From Selaginella moellendorffii (lineage: Eukaryota > Streptophyta > Lycopodiopsida > Selaginellales > Selaginellaceae), in assembly GCF_000143415.4 (NCBI RefSeq), contig NW_003314272.1, forward strand, positions 85,528 to 149,527: DNA of 64,000 nucleotides, given 5' to 3'. The translations under genes were made by a program, and so were the position numbers. A model generated the notes under the pieces. The model saw nothing but the letters and a program-made list of their open reading frames with translations. It was not told where the DNA came from and did not search any database. Below are positions 45,483 to 56,753 of the stretch, piece after piece. Positions within the stretch are counted from its first letter, which is position 1. Each line of letters starts with the position of its first letter.

Positions 45483-47112
45483 TTAGCTGTGAACTTGAAA
45501 GCATTCGAGGCGGGGAAAGCGTTGCAGCAGTTCTTCCCTGGATCGTCTCTGCCAGAGAAACAGTGATAGCATCGTGTTCGTCGTGCTTCGGGGCTCACAC
45601 ACCTTAATGTTGATGCATCCGTTCACGTCGAGCGTATGCAGTGTCTTGGAGCAGTAGCATGCCAAGGCGTCCAATCCTTCGTCCGTCACACCCAGAATAC
45701 CGTGTAGGCTGCGAAAGAAGCAATCACTTGACTCACAGAACAGCAGACAACGAAGAGAGAATGGCCTCGTTTACCTCAAAAGCTTGAGCGGACAAGTCAG
45801 TGCTTTCAGTCCAGCGTCCGTGATCCTCACGCACCTGAGGACAGCGAGTGACACCAATGGATGCAAGCGTATGAAGCTTACCAGCTCAGACACAGGGACT
45901 CGAGTTTATGGCACTTTGAAATCGAAACTAAGCAGTCGGATGAAAGTTCCTGCACAAGCATCACCGCCGGATAAAAGTGCCCGGATGACGTTTCTTGCAT
46001 ACCTGTGCACCAGTTAGCTCCAGGACTTTGAGTTCCTCAAGGTTTCCAATCAGAGCCAAAGATTTGGGAGTGAATCTGTGACGCGAGGCAAGAGAAACAC
46101 ATTCAGGTCCTTGAAAGAAACGAGGCCTACTTATACTTACCCAGAGAGAGCGTATAAATAGAGCTCCTCCAGCTGCAAGCACACGTTCAAAATCTCGCAA
46201 AGCCCCTCGTCCGTTAGTTTCACGCACCTTTCACAAGAACTAGACGTTTAGAAAGGCAACCGAGGCAATAAACGCATATAGATGCAAACCGCGTGAGGTT
46301 CAAGCTTCGTATGGATGGACTGTGCTCCGCGAGGTGGCGCATGCTTTGATCCGTGATACTCTGCTCAAAGAATCACTAGTACCAAAGCCTGGGAACGTTG
46401 CGAACTATGAAAAGGCTCCGAACCTTGCAACCACTGAGGTTTAAAAGCTCCAGCTCCTTTAGATTGGTGACGATGCTTTTAACGGCAGCATCCGTGACCC
46501 TGCATTCATGCCATTATTATATTTACACCAGGCTCAAGAGAATGACAAACCACGACTTACTTGAGGTTCCAGTAGATCTCTAGTTTCGTGATGCTTCTAC
46601 ACTCGGAGACTACTGCCTCGACTCCAGCATCAGTTATCTTCTGGCATGCATTAAGGTTGAGACGCTGCAGCTTCTAAACAAAGAGTCTAGTAGGGACGAG
46701 CAAGAACACAAGAGAATTTCCACACCTTGCACTTTACAGCAGCCAGGTGCTCGTCTTGCACATCCTGTCCGAATTCCAGGTTGATCTCCTCCACGTCCTG
46801 GTACCGCGCCTAAGCAAGCTCGCGGTTTGTCAGCCCACGCGCCAAAACGTAGCAACTTTTACCAGCAAGAGAGCAGCCAGCAGGCGCCTCCCGGCCTGAC
46901 TCTTGCCTTGCAAATCGATCGCCTTCAAAAGAAGAAACAAGGAGCGTCAGTGCAAAGATCGATCGAGGATAGAATCACACCTTCCAGAGGGACGCGTGAG
47001 ACAAGAGCACGCCACGGCAGGCGGTGTTGACGCAGAGCAGCGCGCACAGATCGCGCTGCGGGAGATGCGAGCTGACGAGCAGCATTACCTGCGACACGCG
47101 CTCCTTGTCCAT
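45483..47112 (-). CDS. F-box/LRR protein, At3g58530-like
   Basis: Twelve exons (47112-46981, 46922-46863, 46809-46726, 46673-46561, 46499-46424, 46360-46290, 46227-46141, 46075-46003, 45949-45882, 45834-45775, 45708-45603, 45548-45483) give 331 residues. An F-box-like start (MDKERVSQVMLLVSSHLPQR) is followed by about ten Cys-containing LRRs, e.g. 'LQRLNLNACQKITDAGVEAV' and 'LHTLDVNGCINIK', and the conserved end 'REELLQRFPRLECFQVHS'. Such proteins are substrate receptors of SCF ubiquitin ligases; the target is unknown. Introns are placed one per repeat. The F-box is short at its N-terminus compared with At3g58530. Confidence 0.9.
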
Positions 47113-47170
47113 GAGCAAACAAACTGGCTGGACCTAGGTAGGGCAAAGTCTTGTTATATCAAATCAATCC
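47113..47170. promoter_or_regulatory. 58-bp bidirectional promoter between F-box/LRR and amidase genes
   Basis: Only 58 bp separate the two divergent start codons. No TATA box is evident. Leaders must overlap or be nearly absent, unless an upstream non-coding exon exists on one side. Confidence 0.55.
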
Positions 47171-48485
47171 ATGGTGCCAGCCTCGACCGGGAGCGCCATG
47201 CGGGTCGCCGTGGCTCAAATGACTTCCACCTCCAGCATCGATCTCAACTTCGCCACTTGCCAGCGCCTGGCCAGAGTAAGAAGAAGAGTCTCAAGCTCTC
47301 CATCGGCTTGCATTGCGTTGGATTGTGAGTGGGCAGGAGGCTGCTGACGCCGGAGTGAAACTGCTGAGCTTACCCGAGTGCTTCTCCTTCATTGGTCGCC
47401 GAGGCGACGAGGCACTGGCGATTGCGGAGCCTCTCGACGGGCCGATTTTCCGGAGGTACCAAGCCCTGGCGAGGTAGGAAAGGATGGCCTTCTTCTCCTC
47501 GTCTCCTCTAAGCTAGCTGCGTCTCTTGGTAGAGATTTGGGCTTGTGGCTCTCTCTGGGCGGATTCCAAGAGAAGGGGCCGGACGAGGACCACGCGTATA
47601 ACACTCACGTCCTGCTCGACGACCTTGGCTCAGTGCGCTCGTGCTACAGGAAGGTCCACCTGTAAGTAGAAAACGTAGAAGTTCTCGTCATCTTTCTCAT
47701 TGCCTGGCTTCCAGGTTTGATGTGGATGTTCCCGGAGGCCCAGTTCTAAAGGAGAGCAATCGCACTGCTCCTGGTGAGTGAGTGATGAGTGAGCTAGTAC
47801 TAGTTTACGCAAGTTTTTGGACAGGAACACAAGTGGTTACTGCTCAAAGCCCGGTAGGCACACTCGGTCTGACGATATGCTACGACTTGAGATTCCCGGA
47901 GCTGTACCAGCGTCTCAGGTTTACGGAGAATGCCCAGGTCTGGACGATGATCTTCCTCACTACCTCGTTTCAGCTGGCTTTTTTGGACAGGTGCTGCTTG
48001 TTCCTTCGGCATTTACTCGCAAGACTGGAGAAGCGCACTGGGAGCTCCTCCTGCGAGCTCGTGCTGTTGAAACGCAGTGCTACGTAAGCTTTGTTATATC
48101 TCTCCTCGTCTTTCCTCACAGTCCGAGCCATAACATAGGTTCTTGCGGCGGCTCAGTCTGGGAAGCACAACGATCTCCGGGAAAGTTATGGTGATGCGAT
48201 GATTATTGATCCTTGGGGAAGCGTCGTTGCAAGGTGTCCAGGTTGGATCCTCTACTTCTATGTCTCATGATCAAGAAAGCTCCGTCGGTGGTGCAGATAG
48301 ATTGGTGACGGGCATCGCAGTGGCGGACATAGACGAGGAGCTTCTCAAGACAGTGAGGAGGAACATGCCAATTGCCGAGGTAATACTCTCGTCTCTTTCG
48401 TCTGTGACGCACTGGCATGTCCTCTCCTTTGCAGCATCGCAAGTATAACATATACGGGAGTGACCGCCAACTATCAACACTTTAA
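47171..48485 (+). CDS. Nitrilase-superfamily amidase (NIT1-type, deaminated glutathione amidase)
   Basis: Nine exons (47171-47275, 47337-47473, 47533-47661, 47715-47773, 47825-47937, 47991-48083, 48139-48241, 48297-48379, 48435-48485) give 290 residues. The catalytic triad is clear: Glu in LLSLPECFSF, Lys in CYRKVHLFD, Cys in TICYDLRFPE. 'AFTRKTGEAHWELLLRARAV' and 'CPDRLVTGIAVADID' are typical of the mammalian NIT1/plant At4g08790 branch, which repairs deaminated glutathione. The ATG gives about nine residues before 'MRVAVAQMTS'; the inner ATG is an alternative. The last exon ends 34 bp from the convergent E2 gene. Confidence 0.95.
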
Positions 48486-48519
48486 GGAGCTCTGGAACGT
48501 CTGTAAACAAGTTCTTCAT

Positions 48520-49640
<1,121 letters not shown>

Positions 49641-49752
49641 AGCCCTTCCCGCCAATTACCACCCTTTGAAACCTTAGGGCAACTAACTTTGTTTAACAAA
49701 AAAGTGTAAGCTGTGATGTCATAAACCCTAGAACGAGGAGGAAGGAGCTGCT

Positions 49753-51445
49753 ATGGCCGTGAAAGCGGAGACACTGGAGTGGAAGAGAAGGTACGTGTTG
49801 CCTGCCTGCACTCCATGAGTCAATGTGGCATTCCCTGTCCAGATCGGTTGTCATTGTCGCGCTCACGGTGCTCACAAGCTCACAAGGGATCCTGATTGCT
49901 TGGACCAAGCGTGCGGGATTCTACAAATACAGTGTCACAACGGCAAATTTCCTGGTCTGTGTTGGGTGAGATTTGCTGCCATTGCTTTGCTCAATTCCAC
50001 TTTCTGTCTGCAGGTGGAGCTTCTAAAATGCGTTATTTCTCTTGTGGCTTTGTTCAGAGTGTGGCAAAACGAAGGCGTCACGGAGGATAACAAGTAATGC
50101 GCAGTATGCATTCTCCACCCACCTCAGAATTTTGTTTGTTTCCTCTTTTCCTTTGCTTGACATTCTTTCTCTTTTCTACTTGTCCAGGCTCAACACAACA
50201 TTTGACGAAGTAAAAGTTTATCCGATTCCGGCAATGCTCTATCTCGTCAAGAATCTCTTGCAGGTACTTGAGATACAATTTTTTCGCTTTCTCTGTGCTC
50301 ATGCCTTGTGTCTGTCGTAGTATTACATATTTATCTACGTGGACGCACCAAGCTATCAGGTCCTCAAGAATCTAAATATTATCAGCACCGGTGTTTTGTA
50401 CTGGCTATTCTTGAGCAGAAAGTAAGTGTCTCAACATTTTTTAGAGAGTGTCAGCATAATAACGTGTTGAATGTTATCAAGGCTGTCAAACATCCAGTGG
50501 TGTGCGTTTCTCTTATTGGCTTTGGGTTGTACCACAGCGCAACTTAACCCATCGTAAGTGCCGTTATTCCGACTGCCTTGTTTACCTTCTCATTGTTTCC
50601 TTCCGATTGGAAGATCCGAGCACGTGTTCCAGACTCATATGGAAGGCTGGACAATGGCTATTGTAAGAACGTTTTCTGTTTGAACACATTGACACATTCT
50701 TCTCATGTTCGCAGATCATGGCTTTGCTAAGTGGTTTCGCTGGTGTCTACACCGAGGTAGCCTTATCTGCTTTTAGTGTCATAGACTACTCGCGTTCACC
50801 ATATTGTCTTTGCTTGCGCAGGCAATCATGAAGAAGAGGCCATCTCGGAACATCAATGTTCAAAACTTCTGGCTCTACATCTTCGGTGTGGTTTTCAACT
50901 TTGGAGCAATGGTTGTGCAAGACTTCAACGCGATCGCCGAGAGGTGAGCCTCACTTGCTCAAGCATTTCCTTGTTCTACGCCGCATGCTTGCAGGGGCTT
51001 TTTCCATGGATACACCATGAGCACGTTTATTATGATCATCAATCATGCTCTAAGGTGAGCCCTGCACCACATCGGTTTTTTCCAGAGTCCTAGCTTGTTT
51101 CACTTCCAGTGGCATCGCTGTATCCTTGGTTATGAAGTTCGCAGACAACATTGTCAAGGTATAGCGACTATAGTGATTGTATTGTCAATCAAGGCACTCA
51201 TGCAAATGTGGTTTGTAATTTCTTCTTCTTCTCACAGGTGTATTCCACATCTGTCGCAATGCTCTTCACTGCTCTACTGTCGATGGGCCTCTTCGGGTTT
51301 CGCCTGACTCTTCCATTCTGCCTTGGGACAATGTAAGCCGAGTGACACGAGCAAAACCCTTTCGTTTCTCCAACAGGGCGTGCTTGTGACTTGCAGGATA
51401 GTTTCCGTGGCCGTCTACTTACACTCCCAAGGGAAAGCCACATGA
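49753..51445 (+). CDS. Nucleotide-sugar transporter, CMP-sialic-acid-transporter-like
   Basis: Thirteen exons (49753-49790, 49843-49954, 50014-50093, 50188-50263, 50321-50421, 50482-50553, 50614-50662, 50715-50756, 50822-50943, 50995-51054, 51110-51158, 51238-51332, 51397-51445) give 314 residues with about ten membrane spans. Family motifs: 'LKNLNIISTGVLYWLFLSRK', 'QWCAFLLLALGCTTAQLNPS', 'GFAGVYTEAIMKKRPSRNIN', 'ALSGIAVSLVMKFADNIVKV'. Golgi location is expected. Plants lack typical sialic acid, so the substrate is probably another nucleotide sugar such as CMP-Kdo or UDP-sugars. Head-to-head with the E2 gene, 112 bp apart. Confidence 0.94.
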
Positions 51446-51607
51446 ACAGGAGACGAGTTGGGTGTATTTCTATTTGGATTTTTGTTTACATGCATTGCTG
51501 ACAAAGGTGGTGACGTCGAGGAATCTAGTTAACCGACTCTTAGATATTTTGAGAAAAGAGAATGGCGGCCGGTGACGTGACATGACTAGAGTGCAAAACT
51601 GGTGTCC

Positions 51608-52096
51608 ATGCGCTCCACCACGTGGCCGCGGGAAAAGGTTTTGGATGTCTCTCGCAGGCAGGTGCCCACGGGCGGATTAATGGCGGCCACGACCATCAGT
51701 GGCACCACCATCGCCTCGCCTCGCCCCGGGACAGCGCCGCTCAGCATCCACATTACTGGCGTCCCTGGCGCCGGCGACGACAGTTGGATCCGCGACGCTT
51801 TGCTGCTGGAGAGCCTGGATTCCAATCCCGCCACTTGCTCGGGAGGAGGATTCGAGTACGCCGACGACGATCACGTCGATTTCCCTGCCGCGTCCCCGTC
51901 TGGTTGGAGCTCAGGATCCGTCACCCCGAAGAAGCTCGTGCTTCGGGCGAGCAGCGTCTGCCCGAAGGCTCCGCGCAAGCGGAGGGCGGCAGCAGCTATG
52001 AATAGGAGCCAGAGGGAGACGTTTAACTCCGCGGAGCTAGAGGAGTTCTTGTTGGATCAAGAGCTGCGTTTCAAGTCAGACAGGCAGGCTGATTGA
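51608..52096 (+). CDS. SIAMESE-related (SMR) CDK-inhibitor candidate
   Basis: A single exon of 162 residues from ATG 51608. It is mostly Ser/Pro/Gly/Asp-rich, but the C-terminal third has the order of SMR motifs: a TPKK (Cys-x-TP-like) segment, 'SSVCPKAPRKRRAAAA' matching the SMR consensus CPPAPRKPR, and an acidic-hydrophobic end 'ETFNSAELEEFLLD' matching the (F/L)xxxxLExxF tail. SMRs bind and inhibit CDKA/CDKB-cyclin complexes and promote endoreduplication. The assignment rests on short motifs. I see no other family. Confidence 0.6.
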   Translation: MRSTTWPREKVLDVSRRQVPTGGLMAATTISGTTIASPRPGTAPLSIHITGVPGAGDDSWIRDALLLESLDSNPATCSGGGFEYADDDHVDFPAASPSGWSSGSVTPKKLVLRASSVCPKAPRKRRAAAAMNRSQRETFNSAELEEFLLDQELRFKSDRQAD

Positions 52097-52277
52097 TTAG
52101 CTAATACCCAAGCTTTTCTTTTCTTTTGCCATTGTGCAAGCTCAAAAGCAGTGCAGCGTAGTATATAAGATATTTACATTGATTCTATGGAGTGACGCTT
52201 TGATTTATTGATCAGTGAAGATTTGTTTGTGATCGTCACGGTAAAAGAACAAAACAAAAAAAGCGTTTTTGCCCAGT

Positions 52278-53363
52278 TCAATCATTTGCACGTTGGTTAA
52301 CCTCATACTCTTGCACGAGCTCAGGCGCCACGTTGTCGCTTGGCTCCCACGAGTCCTTGTCCGAATCCGCCCACTTCACCAGGTACTCGATGCTCTCGCC
52401 TTGGACGCGCTTGTCCAAGATCCTCTCGACAATCCCATACTCGAGCCCGGCCTCGTAGTCCTTGATCAAATCGTCCGAGATCTCACTCGCCGGGAGCCAG
52501 CTATCGGGTGTCTCGTCGCTCCACTTGACCAGGTACTCCACCTTGTTCCCTGCCGCCATCCGCTTGTCCAACACCTGATCCACGGACACCGTCTCGTAGC
52601 ACGCCTCGTCCAGGAGCCTCACCACTTGGTCCAGCGCCAGCCGCCGCGCAAACTGCAAAGGATTGGCTTTCGGTGTCCGGTTGAGGAGATCCTGGGCCAG
52701 CTTCAAGGAGCTCCTGCCTTTCGAGTCCTCCACGTCCGGATCGGCCCCCAGCTCCAGCAAGGCCTTGACTACATTCGAGTGTACATAGCCCGCAGCAATG
52801 TGAAGCGCTGTGTACCCGTCTTGATCCTGCCAGTCTATGTCCGCTCCAGCCTCGATCAAACTCCTGACGCAGCTCTCCGATCCCAGCCCCGCGGCAAACA
52901 GCAGCGCCGTCCTCTTGTTGTCGTCGATGGCATCAACGTCCCTGCCCTCGTCCTCGAGCAGCTCCATAAGTTTGCTTTCGTCCGCCTTCTTCGCGCCCTG
53001 CCACCACGGAGTCACGTACTCGGACAAGACGTCGCCGGCAATGTTCTCGGCCGGCTCCCATGTGTCCGGATGATCGTCCTTCCACTCGATCAGGTACTGC
53101 ATCTCGCGGTTCACTACCCTGCTTCCCAAGATCCTGTTCACCTCTCCAAAGTTCTCGTGAGGAGCCGCCAAGCTCCCGTTGTCTTTCCCGATAGCAAGCG
53201 CTTCCTCTGCTTGGACGGCTGGTTTCTCTTGAACACACCTCAACCTTGTCCTGGGCAATCGCGGCAGCGAGAACCTGCTGGGGACGGCGAGCTGAGCAGT
53301 CCCAATTCCAGGGAGCGCAGCTCTTAGTGTCGCTGCTGAAAGACCTAGACTGACGCCTGCCAT
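52278..53363 (-). CDS. CAO: Chloroplast signal recognition particle 43-kDa subunit (cpSRP43)
   Basis: A single exon of 361 residues. Order: transit peptide (1-60, Ser/Arg-rich); chromodomain 1 (about 72-116, 'QYLIEWKDDHPDTWEPAENI'); ankyrin repeats (about 120-260, 'ALLFAAGLGSESCVRSLIEA', 'GYTALHIAAGYVHSNVVKAL'); chromodomains 2 and 3 (about 265-310 and 312-356, 'VEYLVKWSDETPDSW', 'IEYLVKWADSDKDSWEPSDN'). cpSRP43 chaperones light-harvesting proteins in the stroma with cpSRP54 and ALB3. All domains are intact. The truncated retrotransposon ends about 240 bp upstream of its ATG. Confidence 0.98.
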   Translation of the reverse strand: MAGVSLGLSAATLRAALPGIGTAQLAVPSRFSLPRLPRTRLRCVQEKPAVQAEEALAIGKDNGSLAAPHENFGEVNRILGSRVVNREMQYLIEWKDDHPDTWEPAENIAGDVLSEYVTPWWQGAKKADESKLMELLEDEGRDVDAIDDNKRTALLFAAGLGSESCVRSLIEAGADIDWQDQDGYTALHIAAGYVHSNVVKALLELGADPDVEDSKGRSSLKLAQDLLNRTPKANPLQFARRLALDQVVRLLDEACYETVSVDQVLDKRMAAGNKVEYLVKWSDETPDSWLPASEISDDLIKDYEAGLEYGIVERILDKRVQGESIEYLVKWADSDKDSWEPSDNVAPELVQEYEVNQRAND

Positions 53364-53605
53364 TCTCTTCAGATCTTACCCCTGCGCTTCTCCGGCTCGC
53401 CGACATCGATCGCCCATCGCCAAGCGCGCACCCATGGATAATGTTTTTCGGAGCAAAGGCCATTAGAAACTCGCCACGTGGCTAAGGATGCCACGCCAGC
53501 CCTTAGGTTACCTAGATGCCCAGTCGCTGCTTGAGAAGTTTATAGCGTCTCACCCAATGAAGAAAGGCAATCTTCTACCCAGAAACTACCAGTGAAAAGA
53601 GGGCC

Positions 53606-55773
53606 TTAGATGTGAGAATTTCTCACCTTTTGCACATGGCAAGTTCTTTTTATCGCTTGCTCTTGCATGCATTGAAGGGTTTTGATTTTGTATTCTATTT
53701 CCCCTTGGATAACCTCAAGTAAAAGTTTTATTTGGTTCTTGCAAAGTGGATCTTCAAAGTACGGCTTGAGTAAGTTTATGTGGAACACTGGGTGCATCTT
53801 CCCCATCTCTCGAGAAGTCGAAGACAGTAAGCCACTTTATTGATTCGTGCCTCAATCTTGTAAACCCCCGTGAACTTGCTTAAGGAACTCAAGATCAATT
53901 CATTTATAGGAATATATGTATTTTTACCTTTGGGTCAACTTTTGGTTGATCCCACTTGGTAGCCTAAGGTTTTTGGTGTTTAGCCACACGTTCTCCCTAA
54001 CTTAGAACTCTACATCCCGATGTTTCTAGTTCGCATATTTGGTTTGCCTTTGTTAAGCCCATTCCAAACAATCCCTCACTAGATTCCAAATGTTAAGTCT
54101 CTCCACCGTGAATGCTTCCACTGTGAGTAACTCTCCATGGTACTCGGCCACGCCGAGCTCCATAAGACCTTCAATAACTCACCCATTGATGACTTCCCAT
54201 GGATTCACCCCGATACTCGAATGTGGTGAATTGTTATAATACATTTCCGCAAGTCCCAAATGACTTACCCAATCGGTCTGGTCTCCTGAGACATAACATC
54301 ACAAATAATCCTCCAACTACCTATTCACCCTTTCCATTTGTCCGTCTGTCAAGAAGTGTTAGTGCCATCAAACTTGACTTAATACCCCATACCTGTCTAT
54401 GAGTGATAGGCTGTGCTGAATTTCAACTTGGTGCGATACTGTTTTAGGAGAGTCCTCCAGAACCTACTAGTGAAGATTTTATCTCGATCTGAGATGATCT
54501 CTTCTGGCCTTCCCCGCACTCAAACCATTTGTTCGAAGAACAGCTTCACCACACCTTCTGCATCCACTTCTGTTGTGATGGGTATGAAATGTGCCATTTG
54601 TGAAAATCAATCCATCACCACGAATATCGCATCAAACCCCTCGCTTGGGGGGAGTCCCGTGATGAAGTCCATTTTAAAACATTTCCACTGACAATCTAGA
54701 ATTGGGATGCTTTGCAACAAGCCCCCACTAGCGTTAGTCACGGCTTTGACCTGCTAACATGTTGGATATGTCTTTACATAGTCTTGGACATCCTTAGCCA
54801 TATTTAGCCAGTAGTACTTCCTTTTGAGTAAGCCTATTGTTTTGGGCACTCTGCCGTGTCTGGCAAGAGGTCTGTCATGACACTCTTCTAAGGCTACCTT
54901 CCTTAGTTCCCCTTTTGGAACATATACCCTCGTTTGCTTGTAATAGATGAGTTTGTTGCGTTCTGCATAACCCGTTTTCTCTTCCGTTGGCAGCTCACCT
55001 GTTTGGTGAGCTTCCCGTGCTTCTAGATTCCTCAGCAACACTTCTTGTGCTAGACCATCGTTCTCATATGTTGTCCGCACATTGTCCCAAAAGGTTGCTG
55101 TCACGCTGGATATTGCTAACTTCAAACTCGCTTTTCAACTTAGCGCATCTGCCATGATGTTGCTCTTCCCAGGCTTGTACAGAATCTCGCAATCAAACTT
55201 AGCCAAAGCATTGGCCCACCAACCCTATTTCCCCCTTAGGTCGGGCTGTGATAAGAAGTGTTTTGTTGCCATATTGTCTATGTAAACCTTGAAGTGTCTC
55301 CCAATTTAGTGTCGCCACTCCTTGAGTGCCTTGACCACCGCAAACAATTCCTTCTCGTGGGCAAGCCACTTCTGTTGAGCCTTTTCCAACTTCTTCGAGA
55401 AGAACACTATTGGATGGTTGTCTTGCTTCAAAACTGCGCTCAACGCAAAATCTGAAGCATCCGTTAGTCCTTACCAAAGTCTGGTAACGCCAACACAAGA
55501 GCCTTCCTCAACTTTCCTTTGAGGTGGACAAATACCGCATCGCATTCCGCTGTCCATACCATCTTCCCTTTTCTCGTTTAGTCTATTAAGGGTAGAGCTA
55601 CTCTTGAATAGTGTCTGATAAACTTTTGGTAGTAGTTGCATAGCCCCAAGAACACCCTCAACTCATGTACACTCGATGGTCGCTCCCATTCCTAGATCGC
55701 TTGGACCTTCTCCAGGTCTACCTTGAGCCCGTCCTGGCCCACCACATGCCCGAGAAACTTTACCTTTTGTTGA
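53606..55773 (-). pseudogene. Ty3/gypsy chromovirus pol, 3' half (RNase H, integrase, chromodomain remnant), decayed
   Basis: Read leftward, this continues the split element from 61433. It shows the end of the RT ('KVKFLGHVVGQDG'), RNase H with the TRPI/GDAS-like regions degraded (55640-55200), the integrase zinc-binding segment ('RKYYWLNMAKDVQDYVK', 54755-55125), the integrase core (IISDRD and 'TDGQMERVNR', about 54300-54700), and 'MHPVFHINLLKPYFEDP' plus a weak chromodomain-like tail at 53606-53806. At least five in-frame stops interrupt it. The element ends near 53.55 kb with no recognisable left LTR, so it is 3'-truncated. Confidence 0.88.
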
Positions 55774-56050
55774 CCCTAATACAAAATACATTGCAATACA
55801 TCGTCATTCTGCCTATCTATTCGGCTCTTCACAGCAATGTCTTACTTACCCACCGCCTTCAAGGGATCAAAGGCGTGGGACTAGCACCTTCAAGCACTTG
55901 TTCACAGTCTCAACTTAGCTTGGCACAAGCAGGTGAGTGCATTCTTCTTGTAGTGTAGTTTTAGATTTAGGGACTAGATTAGATTTGAATCTCCTAGGAA
56001 GATCTTGTGTGGACGTTTTCCTCTCAGTCCAGAGAGTCCAGGAGTTTTCA
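55774..56050 (+). repeat. Left terminal repeat (R-U5 only) of the nested element
   Basis: It begins CCCTAATACAAAATAC and ends GAGTTTTCA. It starts exactly where transcription is expected to start in the right repeat (28-35 bp after that copy's TATA box), so it seems to lack U3. TGGCGACCACGGTGGGA at 56052-56068, one base after the repeat, is a probable tRNA primer-binding site. Confidence 0.8.
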
Positions 56051-56402
56051 CTGGCGACCACGGTGGGATAGAGCAGATCAAGACGATCATTTTCCCCAAA
56101 ACTTCAAGGAAAACGGACCAAAGACGCTCAAGAAAATGGCATAGGAAGAAAAAGCCCCAAAAATCAAGAAAAACAAGACCGTAAAACAAAAACGGTGGAA
56201 GAGCATGAAGGAATGAAGAAAAAAATGGAGCGTAAGACCAAAAGATGAAGAACACTTGAAGATTGAAGCCACCCAAGTAGTGGAAAACTTGGAGCGTACG
56301 CGTAACTATTTTTGGCGAGAGGTTGAAGAAAGCGAATATTCCAAGAATCTGCGAGAAGGAAACGACCAAGGGAAAATTCTAGCGGCTGGAGATGGAGGAA
56401 GA

Positions 56403-56705
56403 ATGAAAAAGCACGACTGCCCATTTGGAGACACAAGCTGTACAAGATACGAGGACTGCCTTTTGTGTGGTTTCAGAAATTGTGCAAAACCGTACAAGCA
56501 ATGCTATCCAAAATGGCGATGTGACACTTGCAAGCAAGCAAAAGCTAGACTTCGAATCAAGGATGAAAATGCCATAGCGGAGGAGAGAAGAAAACGAGAA
56601 GAAATAGCGCAAGAAAATGACACTAAAAAGAGAGACGATAGTTTAGAACAAGCAGCGAAACAAAGCTTTAGTTGCTTACAAAAACTTCAAGAAACGATTC
56701 TGTGA
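56403..56705 (+). CDS. Cysteine-rich ORF1 of the nested element
   Basis: A 100-residue ORF from ATG 56403; the frame is open upstream to 56256 without ATG. Eight Cys are spaced C-x6-C-x5-C-x2-C-x4-C-x6-C-x5-C-x2-C over about 48 residues (starts CPFGDTSC, ends WRCDTC), then a charged helical tail. The Cys pattern suggests two structural zinc sites. I do not recognise it as any retroelement protein. It lies between the primer-binding site and ORF2. Confidence 0.55.
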   Translation: MKKHDCPFGDTSCTRYEDCLLCGFRNCAKPYKQCYPKWRCDTCKQAKARLRIKDENAIAEERRKREEIAQENDTKKRDDSLEQAAKQSFSCLQKLQETIL

Positions 56706-56753
56706 CTCTTCTACAAATTGTCTAGCAGATAGGAAGGATGCAAAAATGAGGAA

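Noticed and set aside
48242-48275. A 34-bp intron in the amidase gene
   Set aside because: Too short for a plant intron. Using the acceptor at 48294-48296 gives a 55-bp intron and the family motif CPDRLVTGIAVADID.
53463-53606. Left LTR of the outer gypsy element
   Set aside because: No sequence resembling the right LTR (TGTAAGCCACAAATT...) occurs here, so the element is taken as truncated.
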